Origin: Aquipseudomonas alcaligenes MRY13-0052
GTDB lineage: Bacteria; Pseudomonadota; Gammaproteobacteria; Pseudomonadales; Pseudomonadaceae
Assembly: GCA_000474255.1 (NCBI GenBank)
Contig: BATO01000016.1
Coordinates: 34,329 to 98,328, forward strand
Direction: 5' to 3'
DNA length: 64,000 nt
Every line of letters begins with the position of its first letter. Position 1 is the stretch's first letter. Positions 47,157-55,682 of this stretch are shown here, piece after piece. The position numbers and the translations under genes are program-made. Below the pieces are notes generated by a model. It was not told the DNA's origin, made no database searches, and saw only the letters and a program-made list of their open reading frames with translations.

Positions 47157-48005
47157 ATGCGCCGATTTCTCAGTATTGCCCTGGCCCTATGCGTCGGCCT
47201 GACGCTCAGCCTGGATGCCAACGCCAAGCGAATGGGCGGCGGCAAGACCTTCGGCTCCGCGCCGACCCACCAGACACGCCAGGCGCAGCCCAATACCCCT
47301 GCCGCCACCCCGACCGCCCCCGGCCGTCAGCCCGCTGCCGCCAGTGGTGCTTCGCGCTGGCTCGGCCCGCTGGCCGGCCTCGCCGCCGGCGGCCTGCTCG
47401 CCTCCATGTTCATGGGTGACGGCTTCCAGGGCATGCAGATCTTCGACTTCCTGATCATCGCCCTGATCGCCTTCGTCATCTTCCGCTTCATCGCCGCCCG
47501 CAAGCGCCAGCAGCAGGGCCATCAGCCCGCCATGGCCGGCGGCCCGTTCCAGCGCGAAATGCCGCAGCAGCAGCCGTCGCCGATCTTCGGTGGCAGCGCC
47601 GCGCCGGCAGCGGTGGCCCAGCGTGCGTTCAACGCCCCGAGCTGGTTCAACGAAGAGCGCTTCATCGAAGCCGGCCGTGAGCACTTCCTGTCCCTGCAGC
47701 AGCATTGGGACGCGGCCGAGATGGACAAGATCGCCGAGTTCGTCACCCCGCAGATGCTCAGCTTCCTCAAGGAAGAGCGCGCCAGCCTGGGCGATGGCTT
47801 CCAGTCCACCTACATCGACAACCTACAGGTGCAGCTGGACGGCATCGACGAACTGGCCGACAAGACCGTCGCCACCCTGACCTTCAACGGCGTGTCGAAG
47901 ACCTCGCGCTTCGACCAGGGCGAAGTGTTCAGCGAAAGCTGGCGCATGGAGCGTGCCAACGGCGACGACCAGCCCTGGCTGGTGGCGGGCATCCGCCAGA
48001 ACTGA
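47157..48005 (+). CDS. Tim44-like domain membrane protein
   Basis: A 282-residue protein. The N-terminal signal-like helix MRRFLSIALALCVGLTLSLDANA is followed by a low-complexity Gln/Pro/Ala linker and a glycine-rich hydrophobic segment (LGPLAGLAAGGLLASMFMGDG). A membrane helix (FDFLIIALIAFVIFRFIAARKR, about residues 100-121) comes next, and a C-terminal Tim44-like domain spans about 170-282 (FIEAGREHFLSLQQHWDAAEMDKIAEFVTPQML). Bacterial Tim44-domain proteins are envelope proteins of unclear role. The second ATG (47157) was chosen because AAGAG abuts the first (47148). A strong terminator follows. Confidence 0.87.
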   Translation: MRRFLSIALALCVGLTLSLDANAKRMGGGKTFGSAPTHQTRQAQPNTPAATPTAPGRQPAAASGASRWLGPLAGLAAGGLLASMFMGDGFQGMQIFDFLIIALIAFVIFRFIAARKRQQQGHQPAMAGGPFQREMPQQQPSPIFGGSAAPAAVAQRAFNAPSWFNEERFIEAGREHFLSLQQHWDAAEMDKIAEFVTPQMLSFLKEERASLGDGFQSTYIDNLQVQLDGIDELADKTVATLTFNGVSKTSRFDQGEVFSESWRMERANGDDQPWLVAGIRQN

Positions 48006-48025
48006 TCAGCGTTCGCGCAATGAAG

Positions 48026-48055
48026 AAACCCCGGGCATGCCCGGGGTTTTCTTTT
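48026..48055 (+). terminator. Rho-independent terminator of the Tim44-domain gene
   Basis: A perfect palindrome with stem AAACCCCGGG (48026-48035), loop CATG, and CCCGGGGTTT (48040-48049) is followed by TTTTCTTTT. It begins 20 bp after the stop. Confidence 0.95.
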
Positions 48056-48088
48056 GTGTGTTCGACCAGCCGCTGGGCTGATCGACAT

Positions 48089-48125
48089 GTAGGGTGGATG
48101 ACGCTCTTCTCATCCACCAGGCGAT
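48089..48125. repeat. Palindromic intergenic repeat, family B
   Basis: GTAGGGTGGATGACGCTC with CTCATCCACCAGGCG forms a hairpin (GGTGGATGA/TCATCCACC). It lies between the Tim44 terminator and element copy 2. Confidence 0.65.
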
Positions 48126-48177
48126 GCCACAGGAAACACCCTGCATGTGCCACAGCAGGGACCGCCATGCGGTCCTT

Positions 48178-48678
48178 GGCGAATGAATTGGCTCTGTCTG
48201 CGTTAAGTGTTGCTAGAAGATTTGGACCCAGCTGATTGCCGAATTTTGTTGGTGCTTTTGATTTCGCCCCCCCGGGCGAGTCCCTTTTAACAATCGCCTT
48301 AAAAGGAACCAAAAGGGCTTGCCCCATCATCCAGCCCGACTGCGTCGGGTTCCCTCACTCCATCGTTGCTCTGGGGGCCGGCGCGATGGGCCATCCATGG
48401 CCTGGCGCGCCTCTCGCGGCATCCATGCCGCTCGTCCCCCGGCGCAACGACTGCGTTCGGCCTCCTGGAGGGGCGTTGGCGGCTGCTCCAACTTTCTTCG
48501 CTCGAACCCTCACATTGATGTGCGCAGTAACCCAGCGCACGTTCGTAGGATGGTGTAGAGCGCAGCGAAACCCATGCGGTGGCGGTGGCACAAACCCTTG
48601 GACGCCCGGAAATGGCCGTGCTTGAGCGCTTGCATTAAAACCACAACAGCTAACGCAGACAGAGCCAATGAATTCGCC
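48178..48678. mobile_element. Structured ~500-bp repeat element, copy 2
   Basis: Same orientation and layout as 37828-38334. The termini GGCGAATGAATTGGCTCTGT (48178-48197) and the inverse of GGCGAATTCATTGGCTCTGT (48659-48678) form near-perfect inverted repeats extending over about 34 bp. Internal hairpins are at 48335-48349 (CCCGAC-TGC-GTCGGG), 48380-48411 (arms GGCGCG/CGCGCC) and 48416-48431 (GCGGCATCCATGCCGC). Relative to copy 1 the first hairpin stem has different bases but still pairs. A family C core is near 48544. I see no convincing gene. Confidence 0.82.
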
Positions 48679-48722
48679 CCTACAGGTACTCGCCCCGGTC
48701 ACCCCCGCAACGCGGTGCCCCT

Positions 48723-49181
48723 TCAGACCGCCGCCTTGCGCATGCCGATATGGGGGATGTCGTCCTCCAGGTAGACCTCGGTCACCGGCACGAAGCCGTA
48801 GCGCCCGTAGTACTTCTGCAGGTGCGCCTGGGCCGAGAGGTACACCGGCAACCCCGGCCAGCGCCGCTGGCAGTCTTCCAGGGCGCGCTCCATCAACTGG
48901 TGGCCCAGCCCGGTGCCGCGCGCCGCTTCGGCGATCACCACGCGGCCGATCACCACGTCGCCCTGGTTGCGCTGCGGGTCCAGCAGGCGCAGGTAGGCCA
49001 CCAGCGCATCGCCGTCGCGGGCCATGAGGTGGCAGCTGTCGCCTACCAGGTCCAGACCGTCCACTTCCAGGTAGGGGCACTTCTGCTCGACGACGAAGAC
49101 CTGGGTGCGCAGGGCGAGGATGTCGTAGAGCGCCTGCTTGTCGAGTTCGGTGTGATGGCTGCTGCTCCAGACGATCGGCAT
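48723..49181 (-). CDS. ElaA-like GNAT N-acetyltransferase
   Basis: A 152-residue GNAT of the ElaA group. The N-terminal LYDILALRTQVFVVEQKCPYLEVDGLDLVGDSCHLMA is the ElaA hallmark. The acetyl-CoA loop is IGRVVIAEAARGTGLGHQLMERAL near residues 76-99, followed by AQAHLQKYYGRYGFVPV. The physiological acceptor is unknown. The ATG at 49181 follows GGAG, and a start 14 codons upstream is less likely. It begins immediately after element copy 2 and is divergent from the SMI1/KNR4 gene. Confidence 0.9.
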   Translation of the reverse strand: MPIVWSSSHHTELDKQALYDILALRTQVFVVEQKCPYLEVDGLDLVGDSCHLMARDGDALVAYLRLLDPQRNQGDVVIGRVVIAEAARGTGLGHQLMERALEDCQRRWPGLPVYLSAQAHLQKYYGRYGFVPVTEVYLEDDIPHIGMRKAAV

Positions 49182-49319
49182 TGGGGGCTCCGTGGTGGTG
49201 AATGCGAAGGCGGCAGTATGCAATGCACCACTACCGGACGAGCGGTTCGCCTGCGGTTTTTTTCTTCCGGGTGCCAGCTACTGTATAAAGCGCATCCCAA
49301 TGCACGAGGGCCTGTCGCC

Positions 49320-49727
49320 GTGGAAGAAGTCATCGAACAGCTGCGTGAACTCAACGAACCCGTCCCCGTCCCGCTGGAGCTGCCGGACGACGAGCTGCTG
49401 GTGGAGATCGAAGAGCAATTGCTGATCAACCTGCCTTTCGAGCTGCGCGAGTTCCTGCTCAAGGTCAGCGATGTGGTCTACGGCCGCCTGGAGCCGGTGA
49501 CCGCGACCGACCCGCAATCCCACACCTACCTGCCGGAAGTGGCCTCGGTGGCCTGGGACCTGGGCGTGCCCCGCGACCTGGTGCCGATCTGCCAGGACGG
49601 CCGCGACTACTACGTGGTCGACCTGGAGGGCGAAGTGCTGCTCTGGTCCGGCGACGAGGGCGACATGACCGACGAGAGCTGGGACTCCGTCTGGCATTGG
49701 GCCCGCGACGTGTGGCTGGCGAGCTGA
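49320..49727 (+). CDS. SMI1/KNR4 (SUKH) family protein
   Basis: A 135-residue acidic protein starting at GTG 49320 (GAGGG about 10 bp upstream), beginning (M)EEVIEQLRELNEPVPVPLEL. The segment LLVEIEEQLLINLPFELREFLLKVSDV and the later ICQDGRDYYVVDLEGEVLLWS fit the SUKH fold, with the aromatic WDSVWHWARDVW at the end. SUKH proteins are often immunity proteins against contact-dependent toxins. No toxin or secretion gene is nearby, so it is an orphan member, apparently common in Pseudomonas. It stops 4 bp before the convergent antiporter gene. Confidence 0.85.
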   Translation: MEEVIEQLRELNEPVPVPLELPDDELLVEIEEQLLINLPFELREFLLKVSDVVYGRLEPVTATDPQSHTYLPEVASVAWDLGVPRDLVPICQDGRDYYVVDLEGEVLLWSGDEGDMTDESWDSVWHWARDVWLAS

Positions 49728-49731
49728 ACCG

Positions 49732-51492
49732 CTAGCGGTGGTGATCCTGGCTCTGCTCCAGGGTCTCCATCAGCGCGATCTGCATGCGTGAATGCACGCG
49801 GATCAGCCAGCGCCACAGCAGCGCGATCACCCCGGCCGCCAGCAGCGCGATCAGCACCAGCAGCTCCAGGGTCGGCAGGATGCTCGCCGACAGCGCCATG
49901 AGCAGCAGCATGATCACCCCCAGCGACAGCGCCGGGATCACCTCGGCGATCACCTTGCGCACCCGCGCGGTGTGGCGCCCGGCCTTCTCCGGGGTCACGC
50001 CCATTTCCGCCAGCAGCATCGACAGCGCCTTGAGCTTGCGGTACGCGGCGATCAGGAAGGGCAGCGAGAGCAGCAGCGCGGCGCCCCAGACCAGGCCCTT
50101 CTGCAGGTTCGCCTGGCCCACCCAGTCGCTCAGGTAGCCGGCCAGGGTGCCGGCGAAATAGGCGCCGGAAAGGAAGATCGCCACCACCAGCGCGATGTTC
50201 ACCCCCACCTGCAGGAGGATCTTGCGGATCATCCCCGCCAGCACCGCGCCCTGGCCCTGGGGCTGGATGCTGCGCAGCCAGTCGCCGTAGAGGTTGAACA
50301 CCCGGGCGATTCGCGAAGGCACGATGCCGGCGAGCTTCTGCGATAGCGGGTCGGCGGAGCGGATCAGGTAGGGCGTGAGCAGCGTGGTGATGGCCGAGAC
50401 CGCCACCGCCACGGGGTAGAGGAAGTCGCTGGTGACCTGCAGGGTCATGCCCAGCGCGGCAATGATGAAGGAGAACTCGCCGATCTGCGAAAGGCCCATG
50501 CCGACCCGCAGCGAGGTGCGCCCGTCATTGCCGGCGATGAAGGCGCCGATGCCGCAGGAGACCATCTTGCCCAGCACCACGGCGACGGTGATGACCGCGA
50601 TGGGCCAGGCGTATTCCACCAGGATCGCCGGGTCGATCATCAGGCCGATGGCGACGAAGAAGATGGCGCTGAACATGTCGCGCACCGGCTCCACCAGCCG
50701 CTCGATCTGCGCCAGCTGGCGCGACTCGGCGATGATCGCGCCGATCAGGAAGGCGCCCAGCACCATGCTGTATTCCAGCTTCACCACCAGCAGGCAGAAG
50801 CCGAAGCACAGCCCCAGCACCGTCACCAGCAGCATCTCGTTGCTCTCGAACTTCGCCACGTAGGCCAGCAGGCGCGGCACCAGCAGGATGCCGATGACCA
50901 GCGCGACGACCATGAACAGGCTGAGCTTGCCCACCGTGGCGAACACCTGGCCGGTCTCCACCGAGCCGGACAGGGCGATGCCCGACAGCAGCGCGATGAT
51001 GCCGATGCCGAGGATGTCCTCGACTATCAGCACGCCGAAGATCAGTTGGGCGAAGCGCTCGTTCTTCATCTTCAGGTCGCTGAGCGCCTTGATGATGATG
51101 GTGGTGGAGGAGATGGCCAGGATGGCGCCGAGGAACAGCGAATCCATGGTGCTCCAGCCGAAGAAGGCGCCGATCTCGTAGCCGATCCAGATCATCAGCA
51201 CGATTTCCAGGAAGGCGGCGATGAAGGCCGTGGCGCCCACCTTGAACAGCTTGCGCAGGCTGAACTCCAGACCCAGGCAGAACATCAGGAAGATCACCCC
51301 CAGCTCGGCGAGGATCTTGATGGTCTCTTCTTCGTGGATAAGGGCGAAGGGCGGCGTGTGCGGGCCGATGAGGAAGCCGGCGATGATGTAGCCCAGCACC
51401 ACCGGTTGCTTGAAGCGGTGGCAGAGGATGGTGACCAGGCCGGCCACCAGCATGATCACCGCCATGTCCTGGATGAAACTGATGGCATGCAT
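49732..51492 (-). CDS. Cation:proton antiporter (CPA2, KefB-like, no TrkA domain)
   Basis: A 586-residue integral membrane protein of the monovalent cation:proton antiporter-2 family. Twelve or so helices fill residues 1-400. Landmarks are KQPVVLGYIIAGFLIGPHTPPF, IFLMFCLGLEFSLRKLFKVG, AISSTTIIIKALSDLKMK, VLIVEDILGIGIIALLSG and GLSQIGEFSFIIAALGM. The remaining 180 residues carry four more helices rather than the nucleotide-binding TrkA-N domain found in KefB/C, so its regulation must differ. Ion specificity (K+ or Na+) is not determined. It begins with the ATG at 51492. Confidence 0.92.
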   Translation of the reverse strand: MHAISFIQDMAVIMLVAGLVTILCHRFKQPVVLGYIIAGFLIGPHTPPFALIHEEETIKILAELGVIFLMFCLGLEFSLRKLFKVGATAFIAAFLEIVLMIWIGYEIGAFFGWSTMDSLFLGAILAISSTTIIIKALSDLKMKNERFAQLIFGVLIVEDILGIGIIALLSGIALSGSVETGQVFATVGKLSLFMVVALVIGILLVPRLLAYVAKFESNEMLLVTVLGLCFGFCLLVVKLEYSMVLGAFLIGAIIAESRQLAQIERLVEPVRDMFSAIFFVAIGLMIDPAILVEYAWPIAVITVAVVLGKMVSCGIGAFIAGNDGRTSLRVGMGLSQIGEFSFIIAALGMTLQVTSDFLYPVAVAVSAITTLLTPYLIRSADPLSQKLAGIVPSRIARVFNLYGDWLRSIQPQGQGAVLAGMIRKILLQVGVNIALVVAIFLSGAYFAGTLAGYLSDWVGQANLQKGLVWGAALLLSLPFLIAAYRKLKALSMLLAEMGVTPEKAGRHTARVRKVIAEVIPALSLGVIMLLLMALSASILPTLELLVLIALLAAGVIALLWRWLIRVHSRMQIALMETLEQSQDHHR

Positions 51493-51672
51493 GGCGCACC
51501 GGCTCCTTTTCGCTGGTCAGTGCGCTGGACAATGCCGCGCCCGGGGTTGCTCGCTTGGCTCCTTGGGAGCCCCTGTATGAATTAGGGAAGTTCCTAGTCA
51601 GAACTTTCGGCAGAGTAACACCGGGCATTGCAGCGTCTTTTTCGGCGAAACAAACCGAAACAGCTTTGCTCG

Positions 51673-52338
51673 TCAGCTGCCGTTCTTCGCCTGGGCGGTC
51701 TCCAGCTCCAGCAGGTTCATGAGGAAATTGCCGAAGTAGGTCATGTCCTGCTCGATGGCCGCCCGGGCGCCCTTGGCGTCGCCGGCGAGCACCGCCTTGA
51801 AGGCGTCCTCGTGGAAATCGTTGAGGCGCAGGGACAGGTCGGCCTCGGTGAACAGCTGGTTGAAGAAGGGGCCCACCTGCAGCCACAGCGACTCGATCAT
51901 GCGCAGCAGCGTGGGGTTGGCGCAGGCGCGGTAGAGGGTCATGTGGAACAGGCTGTTGTCGTCCAGGTAACCCTGCACGTCACGCTGTTCCAGGGCGCGC
52001 TCCATGTTCTCGACGCAGCGTCGCAACTGCTCGATGTCCTCCGCGGTGAGCCGCGGCGTGGCGGTCTCCACGGCCAGCCCCTCGAGGGACAGGCGCACCA
52101 GGAAGATCTGCTGGAAGCGCTCGCGGGTCATGATCGGCACCCGCAGGGAGCGCTGCGGCTCGCCTTCCAGGGCGCCTTCGGCCACCAGGCGTTGCAGCGC
52201 CGCACGCACCGGCATCGGACTGGTGCCCCATTCGGCGGCGAGGTCGCGGATCTTGAGGCGCTCGCCGGGCTGGAAACGCCCCGCCAGCAAGCCTTCACGT
52301 ATTCGTAGATAAAGCTGTTCCTGCAGGTTATCGGCCAT
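51673..52338 (-). CDS. GntR-family regulator (FadR/FCD branch)
   Basis: A 221-residue regulator. The N-terminal winged helix-turn-helix (about residues 5-72, EQLYLRIREGLLAGRFQPGERLKIRDLAAEWGTSPMPVRAALQRL) is followed by an all-helical FCD ligand domain (about 78-205, with conserved DDNSLFHMTLYRAC and metal-site histidines). It is divergent from an aminotransferase/glutamine-synthetase-like operon, with two TGTGATCACA palindromes between them. The P. aeruginosa equivalent locus also pairs a GntR gene with these two enzymes. It probably represses that operon. Confidence 0.92.
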   Translation of the reverse strand: MADNLQEQLYLRIREGLLAGRFQPGERLKIRDLAAEWGTSPMPVRAALQRLVAEGALEGEPQRSLRVPIMTRERFQQIFLVRLSLEGLAVETATPRLTAEDIEQLRRCVENMERALEQRDVQGYLDDNSLFHMTLYRACANPTLLRMIESLWLQVGPFFNQLFTEADLSLRLNDFHEDAFKAVLAGDAKGARAAIEQDMTYFGNFLMNLLELETAQAKNGS

Positions 52339-52509
52339 GGGTCACTCCTGGATGGCCGGTGGAGCCGGCAGCTGGGCGAGGGTAAGGCTGCAATTGCGCA
52401 TGGGTAGAACCTCGTGGCGCGGGCGGCTCGGGATAAGCGCCCGCTTGTGGATAAGTCGCTCGTGGCGGTGCCAGGCAGCGCCGGACGAGGCCGGATGGCC
52501 TCTGCTTTA

Positions 52510-52582
52510 TGTGATCACAAAAGCAGTTCGATCATAAGCTTTTGCTGGAAACAGTCCAGCTATTGACATATCTGTGATCACA
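52510..52582 (+). promoter_or_regulatory. Twin GntR operators flanking the aminotransferase promoter
   Basis: TGTGATCACA occurs at 52510-52519 and again at 52573-52582, both followed by AAA. The centres are 63 bp apart, about six helical turns, which favours looping or co-operative binding. A -35 element TTGACA (52563-52568) lies just upstream of the second site, which therefore falls inside the promoter of the downstream operon. The -10 candidate is weak. Confidence 0.75.
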
Positions 52583-52620
52583 AAACAGGATGTGCGGAAA
52601 TTCGAACGAGGTGTTCAAGC

Positions 52621-54012
52621 ATGACCGCCAGTGGCATCGCAGAATCCGCCGTTGAAACCTTCGCCGCCGCCGAGCGTGCCCGTTTCATCGCCCACAACCC
52701 CAAATCCCTGGCGCTCGCCGAGCGCGCCCGCCAATCGCTGTTCGGCGGCGTGCCGATGCACTGGATGAGCGACTGGTCGACCCCCTGCCCGCTGTTCGTC
52801 GAGCGTGCCCAGGGCGCGCGTTTCCACGACGTCGACGGCCACGAGTACGTGGACTTCTGCCTGGGCGACACCGGCAGCATGTTCGGCCACTCCCCCGAAC
52901 CCATCGCCCGCGCCATCGCCGAACAGGGCGCGCGCGGCCTGACCACCATGCTCCCGGGCGAAGACGCCGTGGTCGCCGGCGAGCTGCTGGCCGAGCGCTT
53001 CGGCCTGCCCTACTGGCAGGTGGCGACCACCGCCACCGACGCCAACCGCTTCGTCATCCGCTGGGTGCGCGCCATCACCGGGCGCAAGGTGCTGCTGGTG
53101 TTCGACGGCTGCTACCACGGCACCGTCGACGACGTCATGGTGCGCCACCGCGACGGCCGCACCGTGCACCGCAGCGGCCTGATCGGCCAGGCACGCAACC
53201 TGGCCAAGACCAGCCGCGCCGTGCCCTTCAACGATCTCGAGGCGCTGGAAAAGGCCCTGGCGCAGAACGACGTCGCCGCCGTGCTCTGCGAACCGGCGAT
53301 GACCAACATCGGCATGGTCCTGCCCGATGCCGGCTACCTGGAGAAGCTCCGCGAGCTGACCCGCCGCCACGGCACCCTGCTGATCATCGACGAGACCCAC
53401 ACCATCTCCACCGGCCCCGGCGGCTGCACCCGCGCCTGGAACCTGCAGCCGGACTTCATCACCCTCGGCAAGCCCATCGCCGGCGGCGTGCCCTGCTCCG
53501 TCTACGGCTGCACCGCCGAAATGGCCCAGGCCATGAAGCTGGCCCGCAAGCACGCCAGCGAGCAATCCGGCGGCCACGGCCACAGCGGCATGGGCACCAC
53601 CCTTTCGGCCAATGCCCTGGCCATGCACTGCATGCGCGCCAACCTGGAACAGGTGATGACCCCGGCCGCCTACGCCCACATGTTGCCCCTGGCGGCGCGC
53701 CTGGCCAAAGGCTTCCGTGTACTTATCCACAAGCACGGCCTGGCCTGGTCGGTGACCGAGCTGGGCGCCCGCTGCGAGTTCCAGTTCTGCGCCACCTCGC
53801 CGCGCACCGGTGCCGAGGCCGAAGCGGCCTTCCACGACAGCCTGCAGATGGCCCTGCACCTCTACCTGATCAACCGCGGCATCCTCATCACCCCGTTCCA
53901 CAACATGACCCTGTGCTGCCCGGCCACCACCGAAGCCGATGTCGACCGCCTGATCGCCACCCTCGACCAGGCCCTGGCCGAACTCCTGGCCATTCCCGGC
54001 GCCCGACTCTGA
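52621..54012 (+). CDS. Class III aminotransferase (glutamate-1-semialdehyde aminomutase-like)
   Basis: A 463-residue PLP enzyme of the class III (omega) aminotransferase fold. Landmarks are FHDVDGHEYVDFCLGDTGSMFGHSP near residues 69-93, LLVFDGCYHGTVDDVMV near 160, LLIIDETHTISTGPGGCTRAW near 257 (Asp contacting the PLP pyridine), and the PLP-lysine in FITLGKPIAGGVPCSVYG near residue 284. The usual substrates are amines or amino acids. It is not HemL, since the context and active-site surroundings differ. It is paired with a glutamine-synthetase-like gene 14 bp downstream, suggesting amine catabolism via gamma-glutamylation. An exact DnaA-box nonamer lies inside at 53723. Confidence 0.9.
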   Translation: MTASGIAESAVETFAAAERARFIAHNPKSLALAERARQSLFGGVPMHWMSDWSTPCPLFVERAQGARFHDVDGHEYVDFCLGDTGSMFGHSPEPIARAIAEQGARGLTTMLPGEDAVVAGELLAERFGLPYWQVATTATDANRFVIRWVRAITGRKVLLVFDGCYHGTVDDVMVRHRDGRTVHRSGLIGQARNLAKTSRAVPFNDLEALEKALAQNDVAAVLCEPAMTNIGMVLPDAGYLEKLRELTRRHGTLLIIDETHTISTGPGGCTRAWNLQPDFITLGKPIAGGVPCSVYGCTAEMAQAMKLARKHASEQSGGHGHSGMGTTLSANALAMHCMRANLEQVMTPAAYAHMLPLAARLAKGFRVLIHKHGLAWSVTELGARCEFQFCATSPRTGAEAEAAFHDSLQMALHLYLINRGILITPFHNMTLCCPATTEADVDRLIATLDQALAELLAIPGARL

Positions 54013-54026
54013 ACGCGAGAACCCCC

Positions 54027-55394
54027 ATGCGATTCGCCGAACCCCAGGAAGCCCGTGACTTCCTCGCACGCCACCCCGAGGTGCGCAGCATCGAGCTGAT
54101 GCTGATCGACGCCAACGGCATCCCGCGCGGCAAGCTGCTGCACCGCGACGAGCTGCTGGCCATCTACGAGAACGGCCGCCCGCTGCCCAGCTCCATCCTC
54201 TCGCTGACCATCCAGGGCGAGGATGTGGAAGCCAGCGGCCTGGTCTGGGAAGTGGCCGACGCCGACTGCTGGACCTACCCGGTGCCCGGCTCCCTGGCCC
54301 TGCAAACCTGGCGCAGCAGCCCCACCGCCCAGGTGCAGGTCAGCATGCACCCGACCCAGGGCCTGCCGGCCACCCCTGGCGACCCGCGCCATGTGCTGGC
54401 CCGCGCCATCGACCGGCTCAGGGCCGACGGCTACCACCCGGTGATGGCGGTGGAGCTGGAGTTCTACCTGCTGGACAAGGCCCGCGACGCCAACGGCCGC
54501 CCGCAGCCGGCGCTGCAAGCCAATGGCGTGCGCCCGCAGGCGCCGCAGGTCTATGGCGTGTACGAGCTGGAGCAGCTGCAGCCCTTCCTCGACGACCTCT
54601 ACGCCGCCTGCGAGGCCCAGGGCCTGCCGCTGCGCACCGCCATCTCCGAATACGCCCCCGGCCAGCTGGAGCTGACCCTGGAGCACCGCTTCGACGCGCT
54701 GCAGGCCATCGACGAAGGCGTGCGCTACAAGCGCCTGGTCAAGGGCGTGGCCAACAAGCACGGGCTGGTGGCCTGCTTCATGGCCAAGCCCTTCGGCGAC
54801 CTGGCCGGCAGCGGCATGCACCTGCACGTCAGCCTGGCGGATGAGGCGGGCAACAACCTGATGGCCAGCGAAGACCCGCACGGCACCCCGCTGCTGCGCC
54901 ACACCATCGGCGGGATGATGGCGACCCTCGACGACGCCCTGGCGATCTTCTGCCCCAACGCCAACTCCTACCGGCGCTTCCAGGCCAACAGCTACGCGCC
55001 GCTGGCCAAGAGCTGGGGGGTGAACAACCGCACCGTGTCCTTCCGCGTGCCCGGCGGCCCGGCCCAGAGCCGCCACGTCGAGCACCGCATCTGCGGCGCC
55101 GACGCCAACCCCTACCTGGCCGCCGCCGCGCTGCTGGCGGGCATCCATAAAGGCATCCGCGAGCAGATCGACCCGGGCGAAGCCATCACCGGCAACGGCT
55201 ACGAGCAGGCCCGCGAAACCCTGGCCACCGACTGGCTCACCGCCCTGCGCACCCTGGAGCGCTCGGCCTGGGCGAAGGAGGCCCTGGGCGAGGACTTCCT
55301 CGACATCTTCCTCGCCATCAAATGGGAGGAATTCCGCCAGTTCGTCAGCGAGGTGGGCGAGCAGGACTGGCGCTGGTACCTGACCCACGCCTGA
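54027..55394 (+). CDS. Glutamine synthetase family protein (gamma-glutamylamine synthetase-like)
   Basis: A 455-residue type III-like glutamine synthetase homologue. The beta-grasp N-domain (residues 1-105, SIELMLIDANGIPRGKLLHRDELL) is followed by the catalytic domain, with AVELEFYLLDKARD (metal-binding Glu residues), ISEYAPGQLELTLEH, MAKPFGDLAGSGMHLHVSL and NRTVSFRVPGGPAQSRHVEHRICGADANPYL. PauA/PuuA-type members attach glutamate to polyamines or other amines. With the aminotransferase and the GntR regulator it forms a plausible amine-degradation unit. The substrate is unknown. Confidence 0.9.
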   Translation: MRFAEPQEARDFLARHPEVRSIELMLIDANGIPRGKLLHRDELLAIYENGRPLPSSILSLTIQGEDVEASGLVWEVADADCWTYPVPGSLALQTWRSSPTAQVQVSMHPTQGLPATPGDPRHVLARAIDRLRADGYHPVMAVELEFYLLDKARDANGRPQPALQANGVRPQAPQVYGVYELEQLQPFLDDLYAACEAQGLPLRTAISEYAPGQLELTLEHRFDALQAIDEGVRYKRLVKGVANKHGLVACFMAKPFGDLAGSGMHLHVSLADEAGNNLMASEDPHGTPLLRHTIGGMMATLDDALAIFCPNANSYRRFQANSYAPLAKSWGVNNRTVSFRVPGGPAQSRHVEHRICGADANPYLAAAALLAGIHKGIREQIDPGEAITGNGYEQARETLATDWLTALRTLERSAWAKEALGEDFLDIFLAIKWEEFRQFVSEVGEQDWRWYLTHA

Positions 55395-55452
55395 GCCGAG
55401 GGGCTGTGGATAAGCGACTTGTCCACAGCCCCGCCTCCACCAACCGCAATCC

Positions 55453-55473
55453 GTCATTCGTCATTCGTCATTC
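55453..55473. repeat. Three tandem GTCATTC heptamers
   Basis: GTCATTC is repeated three times directly in front of the family C palindrome at 55473. It is short, non-coding and probably neutral slippage, and too short for a CRISPR repeat. Confidence 0.6.
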
Positions 55474-55576
55474 GTAGGATGGGTAGAGCGAAGCGAAACC
55501 CATCAATTCCGAGTACCGGCATGGCTTCGGCGTCGGGCGGGCAGCATGGGTTTCGCGGAGCTCTACCCATCCTACG
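55473..55576. repeat. Palindromic intergenic repeat, family C
   Basis: CGTAGGATGGGTAGAGCG and GAAACCCAT on the left are matched by ATGGGTTTCGC and CTCTACCCATCCTACG on the right, so the whole 104 bp can fold into a long hairpin. It lies between the glutamine-synthetase-like gene and the thioesterase gene, flanked by DnaA-box nonamers at 55405 and 55598. Confidence 0.8.
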
Positions 55577-55682
55577 GGGCGGAGTGCGGCCGGGTGTTTA
55601 TCCACAGGCGCTGTCGCTGTGCTCCGTCCCTGTCTCGCTGCGTCTACAGTTTCACTTCCCAGCCCCGAGACAGAGCCCCTCC

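Noticed and set aside
52510..52582. TGTGATCACA sites as Vfr/CRP binding sites
   Set aside because: CRP sites need six bases between TGTGA and TCACA. Here the arms touch, which fits a GntR-type palindrome next to a GntR gene.
55453..55473. GTCATTC x3 as a CRISPR remnant
   Set aside because: The unit is only 7 bp with no spacers and no cas genes.
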